Shown one piece after another: positions 54,364-62,461 of a DNA stretch of 64,000 bases. Source of the DNA: Mycolicibacterium sphagni. Lineage in GTDB: Bacteria > Actinomycetota > Actinomycetes > Mycobacteriales > Mycobacteriaceae. The DNA is taken from the NCBI RefSeq assembly GCF_002250655.1, contig NZ_NOZR01000004.1, positions 1-64,000 of the forward strand, read 5' to 3'. The notes under the pieces are model-generated. The model was given only the letters and a program-made list of their open reading frames with translations. It was not told the DNA's origin and did not search any database. The number at the start of each line of letters is the position of its first letter. Position 1 is the stretch's first letter. The translations under genes were made by a program, and so were the position numbers.

Positions 54364-55899
54364 ATGCAGATCCGCGAGCATGCCGAGGCCACTCCCGACA
54401 AGCCGGCCATCATCCTGTATCCCTCCGGAACCACCGTCACCTTCGGCCAGATGGAGGCGCGAGCGAACCAGCTGGCCCATCTGTTCCGGCAGGCCGGGCT
54501 GCGAGAGGGCGACGCCGTCGCGATCCTCATCGAGAACAACGAGCACTTCCACACGGTGATGTGGGCGGCACGGCGCAGCGGCCTGTACTACGTGCCGATC
54601 AACACCCACCTGACCGCGGCCGAGGCTGCTTACATCATCGACAACAGCGAGGCGAAGGCGGTCGTCGGCTCCGGCGCCCTGAAGGAGACCCTCGCCGGGC
54701 TCGCCGAGGAGCTGCCGAAGCTGCCGCCGTTGCTGCTGATCACAGACGGTGAACTCGACGGCTGGCTGAGTTACCCGGAATGTGTTGCGGATCAGCCGGT
54801 TACGCCTATCGATGACGAGATCGAGGGTGACCTGCTGCAGTATTCGTCGGGGACGACGGGGCGGCCCAAGGGAATCAAACGCGAGTTGTCGCATCTGCCT
54901 CCCCCCGAGGTGCCGGGCATGATGGCGGGGCTCATCGGGTTCTGGATGACGCCGGACGCCGTTTACATCAGTCCTGCGCCGCTCTACCACACAGCGCCGT
55001 CGGTGTGGTCGATGCAGACGCTTTCGGCGGGTATCACCACAGTCGTGCTGGAGAAGTTCGATGCCCAGGGCTGCCTCGACGCGATTCAGAGCCACAAGGT
55101 CACCCACGGTCAGTTCGTCCCGGTGATGTTCACCCGGATGCTGAAACTGCCTCCAGACGTGCGTAATTCGTACGACCTGTCGAGCCTGAAGCGGATCATG
55201 CACGCCGCCGCGCCCTGTCCGGTCGAGATCAAGAAGCAGATGATCGACTGGTGGGGCCCGATCGTCGACGAGTACTACGCGTCCTCCGAGGCGATCGGCT
55301 CGACGTTGATCTTCGCCGAGGATTGGCTCACCCATCCCGGTTCGGTCGGCAAGCCGATGATGGGCGCCCTGCACATCCTCGATGAGGACGGCAACGAACT
55401 GCCCGCCGGGCAGGCGGGGGAGATCTACTTCGAGGGCGGCTTCGACTTCGAGTACCTCAATGACGCTGAGAAGACGGCGAAGTCGCGCGACAGTCATGGT
55501 TGGAAGACGGTCGGTGACATCGGTTACCTGGACGAGGACGGCTACCTTTACCTCACCGACCGCCGGCACCACATGATCATCTCCGGCGGGGTGAACATCT
55601 ATCCGCAGGAAGCCGAGAACGTGCTCGTCACCCATCCCAGGGTGATGGATGCCGCGGTGTTCGGCGTGCCGGACGACGAGATGGGCCAGAGCGTCAAAGG
55701 TGTGGTCCAGCTGGTCGACCCGGCCGAAGCGTCGGATGAATTCGCCGAGGAGCTGTTGGCCTGGTTGCGAGATCGGTTGTCGCACTATAAGTGTCCGCGG
55801 TCCATCTCGTTCGAGAAGGAGCTGCCCCGCACTGACACCGGCAAGCTGTACAAGCAGGAACTGATCGTCAAGTACTCGGCACCTGCACCGACGGGCTAG
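54364..55899 (+). CDS. fadD4: fatty-acyl-CoA synthetase (FadD4-like)
   Basis: A 511-residue AMP-forming acyl-CoA synthetase. Motifs in order: the P-loop-like YSSGTTGRPKGIKRE (about residues 160-174), YYASSEAIGSTLI (about 305), the ATP/acyl-binding GWKTVGDIGYLDEDGYLYLTDR (about 380-401) and the C-terminal catalytic Lys in ELPRTDTGKLYK. It activates fatty or aromatic acids as CoA thioesters. The name comes from position: Rv0214 lies near pckA in M. tuberculosis. Rv0212c and Rv0213c, which separate them there, are missing. Confidence 0.9.
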   Translation: MQIREHAEATPDKPAIILYPSGTTVTFGQMEARANQLAHLFRQAGLREGDAVAILIENNEHFHTVMWAARRSGLYYVPINTHLTAAEAAYIIDNSEAKAVVGSGALKETLAGLAEELPKLPPLLLITDGELDGWLSYPECVADQPVTPIDDEIEGDLLQYSSGTTGRPKGIKRELSHLPPPEVPGMMAGLIGFWMTPDAVYISPAPLYHTAPSVWSMQTLSAGITTVVLEKFDAQGCLDAIQSHKVTHGQFVPVMFTRMLKLPPDVRNSYDLSSLKRIMHAAAPCPVEIKKQMIDWWGPIVDEYYASSEAIGSTLIFAEDWLTHPGSVGKPMMGALHILDEDGNELPAGQAGEIYFEGGFDFEYLNDAEKTAKSRDSHGWKTVGDIGYLDEDGYLYLTDRRHHMIISGGVNIYPQEAENVLVTHPRVMDAAVFGVPDDEMGQSVKGVVQLVDPAEASDEFAEELLAWLRDRLSHYKCPRSISFEKELPRTDTGKLYKQELIVKYSAPAPTG

Positions 55900-55914
55900 C
55901 GGGATGCTCCGCTG

Positions 55915-56853
55915 ATGCTGGTGGTGGACCTGTACGACCCGCCCCCGATCGGGGTGTCCGGGCCGCCAGGTGTTGTGGTGGCGATCGGAGATTCGGCCAG
56001 CCCCGAAGCCGAATTCTGGCTAGACACCGCAACATTCGCGCTGACCGATGTCGAGCATGAGGACCGGCGGTTCATCACCGTGGAGTCGGTCAGTGACACG
56101 GTGGCCGAGCTGACCGACCGCTGCGGGCGCTGGCCGCACGCCAGCGCGGTCTGTGACGACGTGCTGCGGTCGGTCGACGTCAGCGGACCCGCGCTGCCCG
56201 CGATCATCACCGAGTCATTGGCCTACTCGACTCTGCAGGCCGGCCCGGAATTCGCCCGCTGGCTGGCCGAGCGTGGCCCGGCGACTCTGCCCGACATCGC
56301 GGATCCGGTGCTGGCCGAGCGCGACGGCGGCACGCTGCAGATCCTCTTCAACCGGCCGTCGCGGCACAACGCCTTCAGCACTGACGCCCGGGCGCTGCTG
56401 CTGGAGGCGCTGACCGTCGCGCTGCTCGACGACACCGTCACCGAGGTGGTGCTCGGCGGCAACGGCGCATCCTTCTGCAGCGGAGGGGATCTCGGCGAGT
56501 TCGGTACGTTCGCCGATCCGGCTGCCGCGCATTTGGCACGCACACGGCACAGTCCGGCGCTCGCGCTTGACGAGGTGACGCGTCGGCTGGGCCGCGCCTG
56601 CCGCGCCGAGATTCACGGCCGCGCGCTCGGCAGTGGGCTGGAGATGGCATCGTTCTGCGGTTGGGTCAGCTGTCAGCCTGACGCCGTGCTCGGACTGCCC
56701 GAACTCATGCTCGGCCTCATTCCCGGCGCCGGCGGCACGTTGAGCATCACCCGGCGCATCGGACGTTGGCGCACCGCTTATTTGGTGCTGTCCGGGCGGA
56801 CGATCGGCCCGGCCACCGCGCTGGAATGGGGCCTGGTCGACGAGATCCGCTAG
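55915..56853 (+). CDS. enoyl-CoA hydratase/isomerase family protein
   Basis: A 312-residue crotonase-fold protein. The N-terminal 125 residues are an extra domain not found in standard 260-residue hydratases. The crotonase part begins at about 137 (LQILFNRPSRHNAFS), with the oxyanion-hole segment GNGASFCSGGDLGEF. The two catalytic acidic positions lie in ALGSGLEMASF and LGLPELMLGLIPGAGGT. It starts 16 nt after fadD4 and probably forms an operon with it. Its stop shares CTAG with the GntR gene. Confidence 0.85.
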   Translation: MLVVDLYDPPPIGVSGPPGVVVAIGDSASPEAEFWLDTATFALTDVEHEDRRFITVESVSDTVAELTDRCGRWPHASAVCDDVLRSVDVSGPALPAIITESLAYSTLQAGPEFARWLAERGPATLPDIADPVLAERDGGTLQILFNRPSRHNAFSTDARALLLEALTVALLDDTVTEVVLGGNGASFCSGGDLGEFGTFADPAAAHLARTRHSPALALDEVTRRLGRACRAEIHGRALGSGLEMASFCGWVSCQPDAVLGLPELMLGLIPGAGGTLSITRRIGRWRTAYLVLSGRTIGPATALEWGLVDEIR

Positions 56854-57605
56854 CTCGAGCGGCGCAGCGTCACCCGATAGGTGTACTGCTCGGGCAGGAA
56901 GTGACTCACCGACAGCTCGACCGGCGTGCCGGTGGTATCGGAATAGAGGCGATCCACCCGCAGCATCGGATGCCCGGTATCGCAGCCCAGCGCACCGGCC
57001 ACCAGGTCGTCGGCGGGTGCAACGGTAATCGACTGCGCCGCTTCGGCGATGGGCTGATCCAGGTGAGGCTCGAGAACGCCGATCACGGTATTGGTGCCGA
57101 CGGCGCCGTCGGCCAGCTCCGGGGACTCGAACACCAGCCGGGCGACCGACTCGGGCAGGTGCACGGTGGTCACCACGAACGGAACGCCGAAGTTCTCCCC
57201 GGGTCGCTGCGCTCCTGCCCGCCGGTCGTGCAGCCGACGGAACACCACGGTGTAGACGACGTCGTGTTCCAGCCGCAGGCGGCTGGCCACGGTCACGTCG
57301 ACGCGACGCGAAAGTCCTTGCAGAACTTCCATTGTGGTGTCCTCGGACAGGCTCATCAGGTCTTCGATCGACCCGAGCTGCCGTAAATAACCCCGATTCG
57401 CGTACGTCCCGCGTCCCGGCACGCGATGAACCACGCCCTCGGCCACCAGATCCTGAAACGCCCGGCGCACCGTCTGCCGGGACAGCCCGTGTTCGGCCAC
57501 CAGCTCGGACTCTGTCGGCAAGCGGATACCCTCGGGATACGCCCCGGCGGCGATCTCGTCGCGAAGCCGTTGCCGCAGAACCTGATACGCGGGCTCGGGT
57601 TTCAT
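56850..57605 (-). CDS. GntR family regulator with UTRA domain
   Basis: A 251-residue regulator: winged helix (residues about 5-70; LPTESELVAEHGLSRQTVRRAFQDLVAEGVVHRVPGRGTYA in family order) and a C-terminal UTRA effector domain (about 90-245). In the UTRA domain the sequence DRRAGAQRPGENF (about residues 127-139) looks like an insertion; it is encoded by a 29-bp repeat shared with zmp1. Divergent from nothing directly: fadE3 lies 35 nt upstream on the same strand. A role in controlling the surrounding fatty-acid genes is inferred. Confidence 0.87.
   Translation of the reverse strand: MKPEPAYQVLRQRLRDEIAAGAYPEGIRLPTESELVAEHGLSRQTVRRAFQDLVAEGVVHRVPGRGTYANRGYLRQLGSIEDLMSLSEDTTMEVLQGLSRRVDVTVASRLRLEHDVVYTVVFRRLHDRRAGAQRPGENFGVPFVVTTVHLPESVARLVFESPELADGAVGTNTVIGVLEPHLDQPIAEAAQSITVAPADDLVAGALGCDTGHPMLRVDRLYSDTTGTPVELSVSHFLPEQYTYRVTLRRSS
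57197..57225 (-). repeat. 29-bp interspersed repeat inside the GntR gene
   Basis: Second copy of the element at 33834-33862 (27 of 29 identical; core GGAGCGCAGCGAC). Here it is read as Arg-Arg-Ala-Gly-Ala-Gln-Arg-Pro-Gly, a different frame from zmp1. Confidence 0.7.
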
Positions 57606-57640
57606 GTTCGGCTAGATGCCCCGCAAAGCAGATGTCGGCA

Positions 57641-58798
57641 TCAAATGCCTCCTCGGGCCACCAGCTGCGCGGCGATGACATTGCGCTGGATCTCGTTGGT
57701 GCCTTCACCGACGATCATCAGCGGAGCGTCGCGGAAGTAGCGTTCGACGTCGTATTCGGTGGAGTAGCCGTAGCCGCCGTGGATGCGCACCGCGTTGAGC
57801 GCGATCTCCATAGCCACCTCCGAGGCGAACAGCTTGGCCATGCCCGCCTCCATATCGCATCGGTCGCCGCTGTCGTAGCGTTCGGCAGCGTAGCGGGTGA
57901 GCTGGCGGGCTGCGGTGAGCTTGGTCGCCATGTCGGCCAGATAGTTCCCGATGGACTGATGCTTCCAGATCGGCTGGCCGAAGCTCTCCCGGTCCTGCGC
58001 GTAGGCCAGCGCGTCCTCCAGTGCCGCCGTCGCGACGCCCAACGCGCGGGAAGCCACCTGAATGCGACCGGTCTCAAGACCTTTCATCATCTGGCTGAAT
58101 CCCCGGCCGGGCTCTCCGCCCAGGATCGCGGTGGCCGGCAGCCGGCAGTCGTCGAACGCGAGCTCGCAGGATTCGACGCCTTTGTAGCCGAGCTTGGGCA
58201 GATCCCGCGAGATCGTCAGCCCGGCGGTCGGGGACTCGACGAGCACCACCGAGATGCCTTTGTGCCGCGGGGTGGCCTGCGGGTCGGTCTTACACAGCAG
58301 GGCGATCAGACCAGACTTGCGGGCGTTGCTGATCCAGGTTTTGGACCCGGTGATCACCAGGTCGTCGCCGTCGCGGCGGGCGACGGTGAACATGTTCTGC
58401 AGATCTGAGCCGCCGCCGGGTTCGGTCAAAGCCATCGTCGCGCGCAGTTCGCCGGTGGCCATTGCGGGGAGGTAGCGCCGCTTCTGTTCCTCGGTGCCGA
58501 AGATCTCCAGCAGTTTGGCCACCACGGTGTGTCCGCCCATCGCTCCGGCCAGACTCATCCAGCCGCGGGCCAGCTCTTGGGTGACCTCGACGTAGCAAGG
58601 CATCGACACCGGAGAGCCGCCGTACTGCTCGCTGATCGCGAGCCCGTAGATGCCGATGCGCTTCATCTGCTCGATCCACGCTTCGGGATAGGTATTGGCG
58701 TGTTCGACCTCGCGGATCGTCGGCTTCACGTCGCGGTCGACGAAGGCCCGCACCGTCTCCACCAGCAGCGTTTCTTCATCGTTGAGTGCAATGCTCAC
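57641..58798 (-). CDS. fadE3: acyl-CoA dehydrogenase (FadE3-like)
   Basis: A 385-residue FAD-dependent acyl-CoA dehydrogenase of beta-oxidation. The FAD-binding ATMALTEPGGGSDLQNM (about residues 118-134), the WISNA segment (ITGSKTWISNARKSG) and the C-terminal RIHGGYGYSTEYDVERYFRDA with EGTNEIQRN are typical; the catalytic Glu lies in the latter region. The GTG at 58798 gives normal length. Position next to an Rv0216-like hydratase matches Rv0215c (fadE3). A 15-bp direct repeat lies upstream in the divergent spacer. Confidence 0.9.
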   Translation of the reverse strand: MSIALNDEETLLVETVRAFVDRDVKPTIREVEHANTYPEAWIEQMKRIGIYGLAISEQYGGSPVSMPCYVEVTQELARGWMSLAGAMGGHTVVAKLLEIFGTEEQKRRYLPAMATGELRATMALTEPGGGSDLQNMFTVARRDGDDLVITGSKTWISNARKSGLIALLCKTDPQATPRHKGISVVLVESPTAGLTISRDLPKLGYKGVESCELAFDDCRLPATAILGGEPGRGFSQMMKGLETGRIQVASRALGVATAALEDALAYAQDRESFGQPIWKHQSIGNYLADMATKLTAARQLTRYAAERYDSGDRCDMEAGMAKLFASEVAMEIALNAVRIHGGYGYSTEYDVERYFRDAPLMIVGEGTNEIQRNVIAAQLVARGGI

Positions 58799-58821
58799 CA
58801 GGTCGCTCCAAGATCGGGAAA

Positions 58822-58836
58822 TGTACGGCCATATTG
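58822..58836. repeat. 15-bp direct repeat, copy 1
   Basis: TGTACGGCCATATTG, 24 nt upstream of the fadE3 start on its promoter side. An identical copy lies 57 nt away at 58879-58893. Likely a regulator binding site. Confidence 0.7.
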
Positions 58837-58871
58837 ACACGGACCCGGAAGAACCGCCAGTATGAGCGACT

Positions 58872-59885
58872 GTGACTTTGTACGGCCATATTGGTGGGGG
58901 CGAGGCAGGCGGGCCCTATTTCGATGATCTGGTGGTCGGCCAGGTCTTCGACTGGGCGCCGTCGATGACATTGACCGGCGGCGCTGCCGCCAGCCATCAG
59001 GCAATCCTGGGTGATCGGCTGCGGCTGTCGCTGGACGCGGAGCTGGCGCACGCTGTCGTGGGCAGCACGGCTGCCCTGGCCCACCCCGCGCTGGTGTGCG
59101 ACGTCGCGATCGGCCAGAGCACGCTGGTGACGCAGCGGGTCAAGGCCAACCTGTTCTACCGCGGCCTGACGTTCTACCGGTACCCGGAAATCGGGGACAC
59201 CCTGTTCACGCGCACCGAAGTGGTGGGGCTGCGCCAGAACGCCGCGAAGCCCGGTCGCGCCGCGACGGGGCTGGCCGCACTGCGGATGACCACCATCGAT
59301 CAGGTCGGCCGGCTGGTGCTGGACTTCTACCGCTGCGCGATGCTGCCGCTGAGCCCGGCTGCCCAAGACACCGGTCACGCCGACGACCTGTCATCGATCG
59401 GCACCGACCTTGCGCTCGCCCCGGACCCGACCGTCGACTGGAACGCGGTGGCCTTCCGTGAACGGGTCCCCGGTCCGCACTTCTACCCGGATATGGCCGG
59501 TTCGGTTCTGCACAGCACCGGCGATGTCGTCAGTTCAGCACCGGAGCTGGCCCGGCTTTCGCTGAATATCGCTGCTACCCATCATGATTCACGGGTCGGT
59601 GGGCAGCGGCTGGTGTACGGCGGGCACACTATCGGGTTGGCGCTGGCTCAGGCCGGCCGGTTACTGCCGAACCTGGCGACAGTGCTGGGCTGGCAGTCCT
59701 GCGACCACACCGGTCCGGTACACGAGGGCGACACCGTCTACAGCGAGCTGCACATCGACGCGGCCGATCCACTGCCTGGCGAGCGCGGTGGGGTGCTCAC
59801 CTTGCGCTCCCTGGTCTATGCGGTGGCCGACGAGGGCGACGATCGTCAGGTCCTGGACTGGCGGTTCCGCGCTCTACACTTCTGA
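58872..59885 (+). CDS. double hot-dog MaoC-like hydratase (Rv0216-like)
   Basis: A 337-residue protein with two hot-dog domains. The N-terminal GGPYFDDLVVGQVFDWAPSMTLT (about residues 13-35) is characteristic of the Rv0216 family, and the second domain contains RLVYGGHTIGLALAQAGRLL (about 250-270). Rv0216 has an R-hydratase-like fold with a modified active site, so its reaction is uncertain. The GTG at 58872 is the only plausible start, and it places the second copy of the 15-bp repeat within the coding sequence. Divergent from fadE3. Confidence 0.87.
   Translation: MTLYGHIGGGEAGGPYFDDLVVGQVFDWAPSMTLTGGAAASHQAILGDRLRLSLDAELAHAVVGSTAALAHPALVCDVAIGQSTLVTQRVKANLFYRGLTFYRYPEIGDTLFTRTEVVGLRQNAAKPGRAATGLAALRMTTIDQVGRLVLDFYRCAMLPLSPAAQDTGHADDLSSIGTDLALAPDPTVDWNAVAFRERVPGPHFYPDMAGSVLHSTGDVVSSAPELARLSLNIAATHHDSRVGGQRLVYGGHTIGLALAQAGRLLPNLATVLGWQSCDHTGPVHEGDTVYSELHIDAADPLPGERGGVLTLRSLVYAVADEGDDRQVLDWRFRALHF
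58879..58893. repeat. 15-bp direct repeat, copy 2
   Basis: Identical to 58822-58836 but located within the first codons of the Rv0216-like gene. Confidence 0.7.
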
Positions 59886-59951
59886 CGCCTGCGACGAGAT
59901 CGGCACTTGTCGGTTTGCACTCGCATTTCCGCGGCGGAACGTTGATGTGGG

Positions 59952-59973
59952 CGCAGAGGATACGCAGAGGATA
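59952..59973. repeat. perfect 11-bp tandem duplication at a promoter
   Basis: CGCAGAGGATA occurs twice in a row (59952-59962 and 59963-59973). The second copy contributes to the -10 box GATAAT of the following gene. Confidence 0.8.
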
Positions 59974-59975
59974 AT
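59970..59975 (+). promoter_or_regulatory. -10 box of leaderless CoA-transferase promoter
   Basis: GATAAT differs from TATAAT at one position and ends 6 nt before the GTG at 59982. Confidence 0.45.
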
Positions 59976-59981
59976 GGACAC

Positions 59982-61169
59982 GTGCACAGCGACGGTGGCG
60001 ACTGGGCGGGCAGCGGCCTGGCCTGGTTGACCGGGCTGTCCGACGGTCCGCCTGACCACTCGCGCGCGGCCGTGCTCGCCCGTGCCGAGACCGTCGCTAC
60101 CGACCTCGCCACTCTTCTGGGCGTGCAGGTCGATGCCGTCACCACATTGACCGGCCGGGCCGCTCAGCTCGGTCTGCAGCGGCGAGGCCGGATCTCCGCC
60201 GGCGGCGCCACCCGGCTGATGCCGACGCGGGACGGCTGGTGCGCCCTGACTCTCTCGCGCCCCGATGACATCGCGGCCGTCGCCGCCCTGGTCGAAACCA
60301 ACTCCGTGCCCGACGACCCCTGGCCATCGATCGCGGACTGGGCTGCCCAGCGAAGCGGTGACGATGTCGTCGACCGGGCCGCACTGCTGGGCCTGCCCGG
60401 TGCCCGCCTCGGCGAGGCGACGGCCCAGTCACCCCTCGTCCGGCCCTCCGAGCGGCGGGGCGCACCCCGAACGGCGGCGGGTCTGCTGGTGGCCGACCTG
60501 TCGTCGATGTGGGCCGGACCGCTGTGCAGCCAGATCCTGGCGACCGGCGGTGCCACCGTCGTCAAGGTCGAGAGCCCGACCCGCCCGGACGGAACGAGGG
60601 CCGGCAGTCAGGCTTTCTACGACCGGATCAACCACGGAAAGCTCTCCTATTCCCTCGATTTCGACCGGGACGACCCGCGGCTGCGGGCATTGCTGATGGC
60701 CGCCGACGTCGTCATCGAGGGTGTGCGCCCCGGGGTGCTGGCGCGGCGCGGATTGAGCCCCGAAACGATTCCCGGCCCCGAGGGCAGGGTGTGGCTGCGG
60801 ATCAGCGGGCACGGGCCGGACTCACCGCGCGTTGCCTTCGGTGACGACGCCGCGGTAGCCGGTGGGCTTGTGGGCACCAGCAGCAGCGGCCCCGTCTTCT
60901 GCGGCGACGCCATCGCCGATCCGCTCACCGGATTGGAATCGGCACTGGCCGTGGCCCATTCGCTGCGCGCAGGCGGCGGCGAGACGATCGACGTGTCGAT
61001 GGCGCGGGTCGCCGCGAGCTATGCGCTGCTGCCCACTGAGCCGTCCTCGTCACCCACAACAGCCGCGCCACCCATGCCGCCCCCGCCGGCCCCGACCGCG
61101 GCCGCACTCGGCGCCGACAATGATGCGGTGGACGCCATTGTCGCGCAGAGGAATTCGGTGCCGTGCTGA
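59982..61169 (+). CDS. family III (CaiB/BaiF) CoA-transferase, apparently permuted
   Basis: A 395-residue protein. From residue about 167 it has the family III N-terminal domain: VADLSSMWAGPLCSQILATGGATVVKVE, then NHGKLSYSLDF and the catalytic-Asp region FCGDAIADPLTGLESALAVA. The chain then ends in a Pro/Ala-rich tail without the usual C-terminal small domain. Instead residues about 65-140 (LMPTRDGWCALTLSRPDD, ADWAAQRSGDDVVDRAALLGLPGARL) resemble that missing C-terminal part. This suggests a circular permutation. The reaction would be CoA transfer between carboxylic acids; substrates unknown. It overlaps the amidohydrolase gene by 7 nt. Confidence 0.75.
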   Translation: MHSDGGDWAGSGLAWLTGLSDGPPDHSRAAVLARAETVATDLATLLGVQVDAVTTLTGRAAQLGLQRRGRISAGGATRLMPTRDGWCALTLSRPDDIAAVAALVETNSVPDDPWPSIADWAAQRSGDDVVDRAALLGLPGARLGEATAQSPLVRPSERRGAPRTAAGLLVADLSSMWAGPLCSQILATGGATVVKVESPTRPDGTRAGSQAFYDRINHGKLSYSLDFDRDDPRLRALLMAADVVIEGVRPGVLARRGLSPETIPGPEGRVWLRISGHGPDSPRVAFGDDAAVAGGLVGTSSSGPVFCGDAIADPLTGLESALAVAHSLRAGGGETIDVSMARVAASYALLPTEPSSSPTTAAPPMPPPPAPTAAALGADNDAVDAIVAQRNSVPC

Positions 61170-62461
61170 TCCGTCGGGCTCAGTTGCTGGACGGTCGAAC
61201 CGTCGACATCCGGTTGACGGACCACATCGACGAGGTCGCCGCATCGCTTGCCCCGCGGCGTGCCGAGACAGTATTCGACGCCGCGGGCGGCACCGTCATA
61301 CCGGGCTTGCACGATCACCACGTGCATCTGCGGGCGGCCGCGGCCGCACTGGATTCCGTTCATGTCGGGCCCACGACGGTACGCAGCCGCGCCGACCTTG
61401 CCGACGTACTGGCCGCGGCGCCGGTCGGCATCGACGGTTGGATCCGCGCGGTCGGCTACCACGAATCCGCGGCAGGACCACTGGACCGCGCCACACTCGA
61501 CGACCTGAAAGACGCGGTGCCGGTGCGCGTTCAGCACCGCAGCGGTGTGATGTGGTTCCTGAACTCGGCGGGTCTGGCTGCCGTCGGCTTGCCCACCCAC
61601 CCCGACGGCAGGTTGCGCAGTTACGAAACCTGGTCGGATGCGGTCGCACGGCGCGACATCTCTCTGGCCGCGGTCAGTCAACGACTTCTCGGGTATGGCG
61701 TCACGGGTGTCACCGACGCCACGCCCGGTCTTGGCGCCGACGAGATCGTCACGCTGACAGAGGAACACCGGCACGGCGGTCTGCACCAGCGGGTGCACTG
61801 GCTGGCGCCGGGAAAGCGGATCCTGCACGACGATTCGCTCGATCTTGACGAGCTGACCGATTGGATCACCCGGCGCCACAGCGAGGGTGGAGCCGTTGCC
61901 CTGCACTGCGTGACGGCCAGTCAACTGATCGTCACCCTGGCCGCGCTTCGGGCAGCGGGCACCCGGCCCGGCGACCGGATCGAGCACGCCGCGGTGGTGC
62001 CCGACGATTCGATCGCCGAACTGGCCGACATCGGCGTACTGGTGGTGACCCAGCCCAACTTCATTGCCGAACGCGGAGACCAGTACCTGGCCGACGTCGA
62101 CCCCGCCGATCAACCTGCGCTGTGGCGGTTGGCATCACTGCTGCGGGCCGGCGTGCGGGTCGCACTGTCGACAGATCTTCCGTTCGGCGGCGCCGATCCT
62201 TGGGCAGCCATGCGGGCCGCAGTGCGCCGCACCGCCGCAAGCGGTTCGGTTCTCAACGAGAGCGAATGCATCTCGGCAACAACAGCTCTGACAATGTTCA
62301 CCGGACACCCCGAGCGTCCTGACGTGGCCCGGACAATCGATCCCGGGCAGCCCGGGGACCTATGCGTGCTGAGCGCCGCGCCGGCCGAGGTCCTCGACTC
62401 GCTCGACGCGGATTTGGTGACTGCCACCATCGTTGCCGGCCACCTGCACCTCAACAACTAG
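61163..62461 (+). CDS. amidohydrolase family protein
   Basis: A 432-residue metal-dependent amidohydrolase. The metal-binding HDHHVHL follows the strand GTVIPGL at about residue 48. Later ligands are suggested by ALHCVTASQ (about 248), RIEHAAVV (about 275) and the Asp in ALSTDLPFGGADPW (about 332). It looks like the YtcJ/amidohydrolase-3 group, often hydrolysing cyclic or N-acyl substrates. The GTG lies inside the end of the CoA-transferase gene, with AGAGGA upstream, so the two are co-expressed. Its stop shares CTAG with the HNH gene. Confidence 0.84.
   Translation: MLIRRAQLLDGRTVDIRLTDHIDEVAASLAPRRAETVFDAAGGTVIPGLHDHHVHLRAAAAALDSVHVGPTTVRSRADLADVLAAAPVGIDGWIRAVGYHESAAGPLDRATLDDLKDAVPVRVQHRSGVMWFLNSAGLAAVGLPTHPDGRLRSYETWSDAVARRDISLAAVSQRLLGYGVTGVTDATPGLGADEIVTLTEEHRHGGLHQRVHWLAPGKRILHDDSLDLDELTDWITRRHSEGGAVALHCVTASQLIVTLAALRAAGTRPGDRIEHAAVVPDDSIAELADIGVLVVTQPNFIAERGDQYLADVDPADQPALWRLASLLRAGVRVALSTDLPFGGADPWAAMRAAVRRTAASGSVLNESECISATTALTMFTGHPERPDVARTIDPGQPGDLCVLSAAPAEVLDSLDADLVTATIVAGHLHLNN

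Noticed and set aside
52480..55785. Very long open frame on the minus strand across pckG and fadD4
   Set aside because: It is antisense to two well-supported enzymes, is rich in His/Arg/Gln/Val as expected for a shadow of high-GC coding sequence, and shows no domain.
59905..59930. TTGTCGGTT upstream of the CoA-transferase gene as a PafBC promoter
   Set aside because: The last base of the box is wrong and no TANNNT lies 8 nt downstream.
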